A stretch of 64,000 bases of DNA, from the NCBI GenBank assembly GCA_902463265.1, contig CABQEV010000004.1, positions 62,001-126,000 of the forward strand, read 5' to 3'. A program made the translations under genes and the position numbers. Below the pieces are notes generated by a model. It was not told the origin of the DNA. It did not search any database and saw only the letters and a program-made list of their open reading frames with translations. This document shows, in pieces, positions 60,290 through 64,000 of this stretch; the stretch's first letter is position 1; the number at the start of each line of letters is the position of its first letter. Origin of the DNA: UMGS1889 sp900556055 (GTDB lineage Bacteria > Bacillota > Clostridia > Oscillospirales > Ruminococcaceae).

Positions 60290-60970
60290 ATGACGGAAAA
60301 TATTGAGATAATAAAAAAATGCTCCCTCTTTGCGGGAATGTCCGACGAAGATATCAGTGAGATAACCGAGTGCCTTTCCGAAGGCGAAAAAAACTACCCG
60401 AAGGGCTGCTGCATTCTTCACGCAGGCAGCAGGACAAATTCAGCGGGACTTGTCCTTTCGGGCAGCGTCCTGATAGTCCAGGAGGATTTCTGGGGCAACC
60501 GAAATATAGTCGCAGGCATCGAATCTGGCGATATGTTCGCTGAGTCCTTTGCATGCACGCCGAATGCTGTCATGAACGTCAGCGTGTTCGCAGATACGCC
60601 GTGCAGAGTGCTTTGGCTGAATATCCGAAAGCTGCTGGAAAATGAAGAAAGCTGCGTCCGCAAAAACAAAGTCATAATGAATATGCTGACCGAATTATCC
60701 GAGAAAAACCTGAGGTTCAGTGAAAAGCTGAGTCACATGGGCAAGCGCACGACACGGGAAAAGCTGCTTTCCTATCTTTCGTCCGTTTCGCAGAAAAAAG
60801 GCGGGAAAGCGGAATTTGACATTCCGTTTTCCCGTCAGCAGCTTGCCGATTACCTCTCGGTCGAACGCAGCGCAATGTCCGCAGAGCTTGGCAGACTGCG
60901 TGACGAAGGGCTGATAGACTTCAATAAAAGCCACTTTATCCTGCACCTTTCCGAAGATGCCGAACGATGA
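60290..60970 (+). CDS. Crp/Fnr-family transcriptional regulator
   Basis: The 226-residue regulator has a cyclic-nucleotide-binding-type sensor barrel (LHAGSRTNSAGLVLSGSVLIVQED, GDMFAESFACT) and a C-terminal winged helix (DIPFSRQQLADYLSVERSAMSAELGRLRDEGLI). No Fnr-type N-terminal Cys cluster and no clear cAMP-contacting Arg-Ser pair are seen, so the ligand is unknown. AAAGGAG overlaps the operator edge. It is divergent from the ferredoxin-type gene, a likely target, and convergent with the AraC gene, whose stop is two bases away. Confidence 0.9.
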   Translation: MTENIEIIKKCSLFAGMSDEDISEITECLSEGEKNYPKGCCILHAGSRTNSAGLVLSGSVLIVQEDFWGNRNIVAGIESGDMFAESFACTPNAVMNVSVFADTPCRVLWLNIRKLLENEESCVRKNKVIMNMLTELSEKNLRFSEKLSHMGKRTTREKLLSYLSSVSQKKGGKAEFDIPFSRQQLADYLSVERSAMSAELGRLRDEGLIDFNKSHFILHLSEDAER

Positions 60971-60972
60971 GA

Positions 60973-61758
60973 TCAAAGGCTTTTTCTGTATTCCGTGGGC
61001 GTTTTGCCCGTCATTTTCCTGAACTGGCGCATGAAGTTGTATTCACCCGAATATCCGCACCGCTCCGATATCTCACGGACGCTGAGATTTGTCGATGAAA
61101 GCAGCCGCTTTGCCCTGTCCGTGCGTCCCGAAATAACATCGGAGATGACGCTTTTTCCGAACATTTTCTTGTAAAGATGCTGAAATCCCGAGCGGCTCAT
61201 GCCGACATATTCCGCCATCTCGTCAACGCTTCCTATCGTTTCGGGCATGGTGAATACCGCCGTTCTGAGCTGTGTCAGCTTATAGTTCCGCTCCGCAAAA
61301 AGCCCGGGGCTTGCCGCTGACATGGACTGCACCGCCCTGCCGAGCTTCAGCACAAATATCTCAAGATACCTCTTTTCGATCTCCTCGTGATTTGCTTCTG
61401 CGGAATAATGCTCATATGCCAGAATATGTACGATCTGCGAAAGCTCCTCGATATTTCCGAGATAAACAGGCTCGTTCACAGGGATACCCAGCTTTGCGAA
61501 CATCTCAAAATCTGTACTGTCCATCGAAAGATACATCCAGTCGTCCGTGTATACATCGCCCGCCGAATGATATCTGCACGGCATATCGGGCGTAAAGCAG
61601 ATGAACGAATTCTTTCTGACTGCCCTTTTTTCCCCGCCGATCTCGAAATCTGCGTCCGTTTTCACAAGAAGAATGAGCGGACAGCCCGTTCCGTTAGGTC
61701 TGTCCATGACAAACTCTTTGTCATGCGAATAGTTGTACCCGATAGATCCGATTTTCAT
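60973..61758 (-). CDS. AraC-family transcriptional regulator
   Basis: A 261-residue regulator with an N-terminal cupin-type sugar-sensing domain (PLILLVKTDADFEI, RKNSFICFTPDMPCRYHSAG) and two C-terminal helix-turn-helix motifs (VDEMAEYVGMSRSGFQHLYKKMFG and VREISERCGYSGEYNFMRQFRKMTGKTPTEYRK). The ATG at 61758 has AAAGGA nine bases before it. It follows the GH43 gene by 54 bases but has its own promoter, in which a 17-base box also found before GH43 lies between -35 and -10. Confidence 0.93.
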   Translation of the reverse strand: MKIGSIGYNYSHDKEFVMDRPNGTGCPLILLVKTDADFEIGGEKRAVRKNSFICFTPDMPCRYHSAGDVYTDDWMYLSMDSTDFEMFAKLGIPVNEPVYLGNIEELSQIVHILAYEHYSAEANHEEIEKRYLEIFVLKLGRAVQSMSAASPGLFAERNYKLTQLRTAVFTMPETIGSVDEMAEYVGMSRSGFQHLYKKMFGKSVISDVISGRTDRAKRLLSSTNLSVREISERCGYSGEYNFMRQFRKMTGKTPTEYRKSL

Positions 61759-61780
61759 ATTGCCACGTCCTTTCGGAACA

Positions 61781-61809
61781 ATTATACCACAAACTGACCT
61801 TTTGTGCAA
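61781..61809 (-). promoter_or_regulatory. Promoter of the AraC-type gene
   Basis: Minus strand TTGCAC (61809-61804), 17-base spacer, TATAAT (61786-61781). Confidence 0.8.
61792..61808 (-). promoter_or_regulatory. 17-base regulator box inside the AraC promoter
   Basis: Reads AACTGACCTTTTGTGCA on the plus strand, identical to 63242-63258. It covers most of the spacer and part of the -35, where a bound protein would repress. Confidence 0.65.
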
Positions 61810-61812
61810 TGC

Positions 61813-63165
61813 TTATTTCATGAACACGAACGATCTGAGTTCAAAAAGGTTTCTTCCCTTAAAGAACTCACCCGTCCAGCCGTCGCCGTAATCCGTAGTG
61901 ACTTTAAAGAACACCGAATGCCGACCCGTTACACATTTTACGGGAACGGAAACAACACCGCCGCCTATGCCGATGTCACACGCACCTATTTCTTCTCCGT
62001 CCTCACCGTCAATAAGGATATGCAGCCTGCTGTCACAGCCCATTCCGTTTGTAAGAGCGGAAAAAATCATGGTTTTGCCGGAATAGTCGTCGCCGAAATC
62101 GAAATATTTGTATCCGAGAACGCAGCCGTCAGTGATGTTTGTGACAACTCTTTCAAACACATTTTTCTCTGTAACGATCGCCCCGCCCTTCATTACGCAG
62201 GCGATCTCAGCGTCAGTGATATTGTACGGCGAAAGCGAATCCTCAAATCCGAGAGATGTCATTTCAACCTCGGGGATAGTTCCGTCCGGCAGTATCTCGA
62301 CCTTTTCAACACAGTCTCGGCGGGACATTACAGTACCGTTTGTCATACGGTGATAGAAAATATACCACTGACCTTTTATGCACACAAGCGAGCCATGATC
62401 GTTTCCGCCGGGATAGTCCTTTCCGTTGTCGATGATATATCCGCGGTATGTGAACGGGCCTGTCGGCTTGTCGGAAGTCGCATAAGCAAGGCGGCTTCCG
62501 ATCTTCGGCGAATATATAAGATAGTATATGCCGTTGATCTTTCTCATTGAGCAAGCCTCGAAGAAAAGCGATCCATCTTCGGTGAAGCCGCCTTCTTCCC
62601 TTGGTTCGCATGGTATGATATGCTCGATGCAGCTGCCGTCGATCACCTCATACATATTATCGCTGTTGATCTCAGCCATGAACGAACGCTGAAATCCGCA
62701 GTAGATATACGTTCTTCCGTCATCATCGACAAAAACTCCGGGGTCAATGAACCAGCCGTTGCAGCATATCTCATCGGAAATGGTGTATTTATATGCAGAG
62801 AGCAGTTCAAACGGGCCCTCGGGGCGGTCGCTCACCGCAACGCAGCCCTTTGCATTTATAATGTATGCATACAGATAATATTTTCCGTCCTTCTCAACAA
62901 CATCGGGCGCATAAAGCTGAGTATTCTCACCGCTCCACGGCACATCGCTTTCGTGGTCACGGTCAGCACGGGTATGGAAGATATCTCCGTGGCAGGTCCA
63001 GTCGGAAAGGTCGTCAACAGGCGCACTCCAGCACTTCAGAACGTAATCGCAGAAGCTGTCCGAGCCTGCATTGTCATGAGAACCGTAAACATAAACACGG
63101 TCGCCGAAAACTCTCGGCTCACCGTCAGGAATATATTCCCATTTAGGAAGATAAGGATTAGACAT
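61813..63165 (-). CDS. Glycoside hydrolase family 43, intracellular
   Basis: A 450-residue GH43-like enzyme. The five-bladed propeller carries VYVYGSHD (region of the catalytic base Asp), FIDPGVFVDDDGRTYIYCGF (pKa-modulating Asp) and LFFEACSMRKINGIYYLIYS (general acid Glu); LAYATSDKPTGPFTYRG and GNDHGSLVCIKGQWYIFYHR are late blades. After about residue 320 a beta-sandwich resembles a CBM6-like module. GH43 enzymes are mainly beta-xylosidases and alpha-L-arabinofuranosidases. No signal peptide, so it acts on imported oligosaccharides. GGAGGG precedes the ATG. Confidence 0.9.
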   Translation of the reverse strand: MSNPYLPKWEYIPDGEPRVFGDRVYVYGSHDNAGSDSFCDYVLKCWSAPVDDLSDWTCHGDIFHTRADRDHESDVPWSGENTQLYAPDVVEKDGKYYLYAYIINAKGCVAVSDRPEGPFELLSAYKYTISDEICCNGWFIDPGVFVDDDGRTYIYCGFQRSFMAEINSDNMYEVIDGSCIEHIIPCEPREEGGFTEDGSLFFEACSMRKINGIYYLIYSPKIGSRLAYATSDKPTGPFTYRGYIIDNGKDYPGGNDHGSLVCIKGQWYIFYHRMTNGTVMSRRDCVEKVEILPDGTIPEVEMTSLGFEDSLSPYNITDAEIACVMKGGAIVTEKNVFERVVTNITDGCVLGYKYFDFGDDYSGKTMIFSALTNGMGCDSRLHILIDGEDGEEIGACDIGIGGGVVSVPVKCVTGRHSVFFKVTTDYGDGWTGEFFKGRNLFELRSFVFMK

Positions 63166-63193
63166 AGCTTTTCCCTCCGCTTGTTTTTTGATA

Positions 63194-63222
63194 ATTATAG
63201 CACAGCGGCATTAGATTTGCAA
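63194..63222 (-). promoter_or_regulatory. Promoter of the GH43 gene
   Basis: Minus strand TTGCAA (63222-63217), 17-base spacer, TATAAT (63199-63194), about 28 bases before the ATG. Confidence 0.85.
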
Positions 63223-63241
63223 TGACTTTTTGTATCCTGAT

Positions 63242-63258
63242 AACTGACCTTTTGTGCA
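63242..63258 (-). promoter_or_regulatory. 17-base regulator box upstream of the GH43 promoter
   Basis: AACTGACCTTTTGTGCA on the plus strand, exactly the sequence found at 61792. It ends 20 bases upstream of the -35, the usual place for an AraC-type activator site, and touches the end of the second Crp/Fnr gene. Confidence 0.7.
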
Positions 63259-63259
63259 T

Positions 63260-63889
63260 TCACTTCAGAATAACGACATCTCGGCCCTTTGAGCTTATCA
63301 TGCCTTCATCGTTCATGCTTTTTATCTCACGCATCATCGCACTTCTGTCAACCGACAGATAATCCGCAAGATCCGTCAGCGAAAGCGGCAGCTTTATGTG
63401 CTTTGAGCCGCTCTGCTTCATAAGCATGTCAAAAAAATACACAAGCTTTCCGCGTATGCTGCGCTGACCTAAAATGTCGATATGCACGTTTGCCTTCCGA
63501 ACTGTTGATGCCGCAAATCTGTCGATCAGCCCGATATGTGTTTCGCAGCATCTTCGGCAGCAGGCTATCAGCTTTGCGTAGCTTACAAAGGTGATGCTGC
63601 ATTTGGATTTTGCGGTAAGATAATATCCGCAGAGATCGGACACAGGTGACATTACCCCGCCGAAAATATCATTTTCACAGTAATATTCGATTATGCTTTT
63701 CTGTCCGTCAAGGCTGATGCTCACAAGACAGACCGTTCCGCTGTCAACAAAGCCTATCTCATCATTCTCATCGCCCGAATGCATGATGATATCTCCCCTG
63801 CCGTATTTCCTGCTTACAGGGGACATACAGCCCTTTATAAGGTCGGAAATAAGCGTTCCTTCTGTACCGAATATGGGACTTTGGTTCAT
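63260..63889 (-). CDS. Crp/Fnr-family transcriptional regulator (second paralog)
   Basis: A 209-residue regulator with a sensor barrel (GDIIMHSGDENDEIGFVDSGTVCLVSI, ENDIFGGVMSPVSD) and a winged helix (LPLSLTDLADYLSVDRSAMMREIKSMNDEGMI) closely like that of the regulator at 60290 (LADYLSV-RSAM). It contains a Cys-rich helix (CCRRCCE), which could be redox- or metal-sensitive; this is inference. GGAG precedes the ATG. Its promoter carries the same operator arms as the paralog. Confidence 0.9.
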   Translation of the reverse strand: MNQSPIFGTEGTLISDLIKGCMSPVSRKYGRGDIIMHSGDENDEIGFVDSGTVCLVSISLDGQKSIIEYYCENDIFGGVMSPVSDLCGYYLTAKSKCSITFVSYAKLIACCRRCCETHIGLIDRFAASTVRKANVHIDILGQRSIRGKLVYFFDMLMKQSGSKHIKLPLSLTDLADYLSVDRSAMMREIKSMNDEGMISSKGRDVVILK

Positions 63890-63941
63890 TTTGCATCACT
63901 CCATAATGTGGTCGGAATTCCGTCCAAAGTATATATATTGT

Positions 63942-63970
63942 ATTATATCATGAAATTGTTGCAAATGCAA
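63942..63970 (-). promoter_or_regulatory. Promoter of the second Crp/Fnr gene
   Basis: Minus strand TTGCAT (63970-63965), 17-base spacer, TATAAT (63947-63942). Confidence 0.75.
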
Positions 63971-63972
63971 CA
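63957..63972. promoter_or_regulatory. Crp/Fnr-type operator TGTTG-N6-CAACA overlapping the -35
   Basis: The palindrome TGTTGCAAATGCAACA covers the -35 of the second Crp/Fnr promoter. The arms match those at 60261. A further half site (TTGTTGTACAA) lies near 63989, at the window edge. Confidence 0.65.
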
Positions 63973-64000
63973 GCTGTTTATAAAGGTTTGTTGTACAATA

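Noticed and set aside
1..64000. Mobile elements, prophage genes, CRISPR arrays, tRNA or rRNA genes
   Set aside because: No transposase, integrase or phage protein, no regularly spaced direct repeats, and no stretch that could fold as tRNA or match rRNA was seen in the gaps examined.

Overview
The window reads as chromosomal DNA from an anaerobic gut or rumen Clostridium-class bacterium, most likely Ruminococcus or a close relative. The evidence is a low-to-mid GC Firmicute gene style (purine-rich ribosome binding sites, TTGACA/TATAAT promoters with 17-base spacers), conserved blocks such as spoVB-like/mazG/HU/rqcP and recJ-relA-MBL-hemZ-rlmD, a DUF6179/DUF6323 pair, a GH43 enzyme with an AraC regulator, and a run of class B sortases. 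I see no phage, plasmid, insertion sequence, CRISPR array, rRNA or tRNA. The genus call is inference from protein families, not from a search.

Layout. 1-7.2 kb: a methionine/one-carbon operon (metF, a free-standing MetH activation-domain protein and a MetH lacking that domain) behind a sialate-type O-acetylesterase, then a GNAT and an APH-like kinase. 7.3-9.1 kb: an amino-acid ABC permease and ATPase with a tiny FakA-like domain protein. 9.1-12.1 kb: a zinc-ribbon membrane protein (DUF6320-like), a condensation-domain acyltransferase-like protein and an alpha/beta hydrolase, tightly coupled. 12.2-20.2 kb: a decayed GNAT gene, nitroreductase, aldose epimerase, a possible nuclease-fold protein, an SCP2 protein with an Ala/Lys tail, metallophosphoesterase plus sirtuin, a solitary MazF, and a four-gene operon ending in a flavin reductase. 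20.4-22.8 kb: a large lipoprotein that looks like a PstS fused to an RsiV-type domain. 22.9-31.5 kb: a seven-gene operon recJ-relA-MBL-hemZ-zinc ribbon-rlmD-GNAT.

31.9-41.7 kb: a flavin-binding protein, TfoX-N protein and aldo/keto reductase; HAD phosphatase with DUF6179 and a DUF6323 gene broken by an in-frame TAA; ruvX; two half-size TauE proteins; and a LacI-controlled sugar ABC importer. 42-48.7 kb: rqcP, HU, mazG, a lipid-linked flippase, an aminotransferase with trpS, and a zinc-ribbon protein. 48.9-56.7 kb: pyrimidine nucleoside phosphorylase, then an operon of four consecutive class B sortases and a SpoIID/LytB protein. 56.9-59.2 kb: cysteine desulfurase and thiI. 59.4-64 kb: a ferredoxin-type protein, two Crp/Fnr regulators, an AraC regulator and GH43.

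The most unusual items are a three-copy intergenic element whose conserved ends lie exactly 106 bases apart in all copies, always between divergent genes; the four-sortase operon, whose members share a cytoplasmic membrane-proximal motif; the in-frame stop in the DUF6323 gene; the PstS-RsiV-like fusion lipoprotein; and two readable small circuits: AraC/GH43 with a 17-base box in two different promoter positions, and two Crp/Fnr genes with the same TGTTG-N6-CAACA operator.
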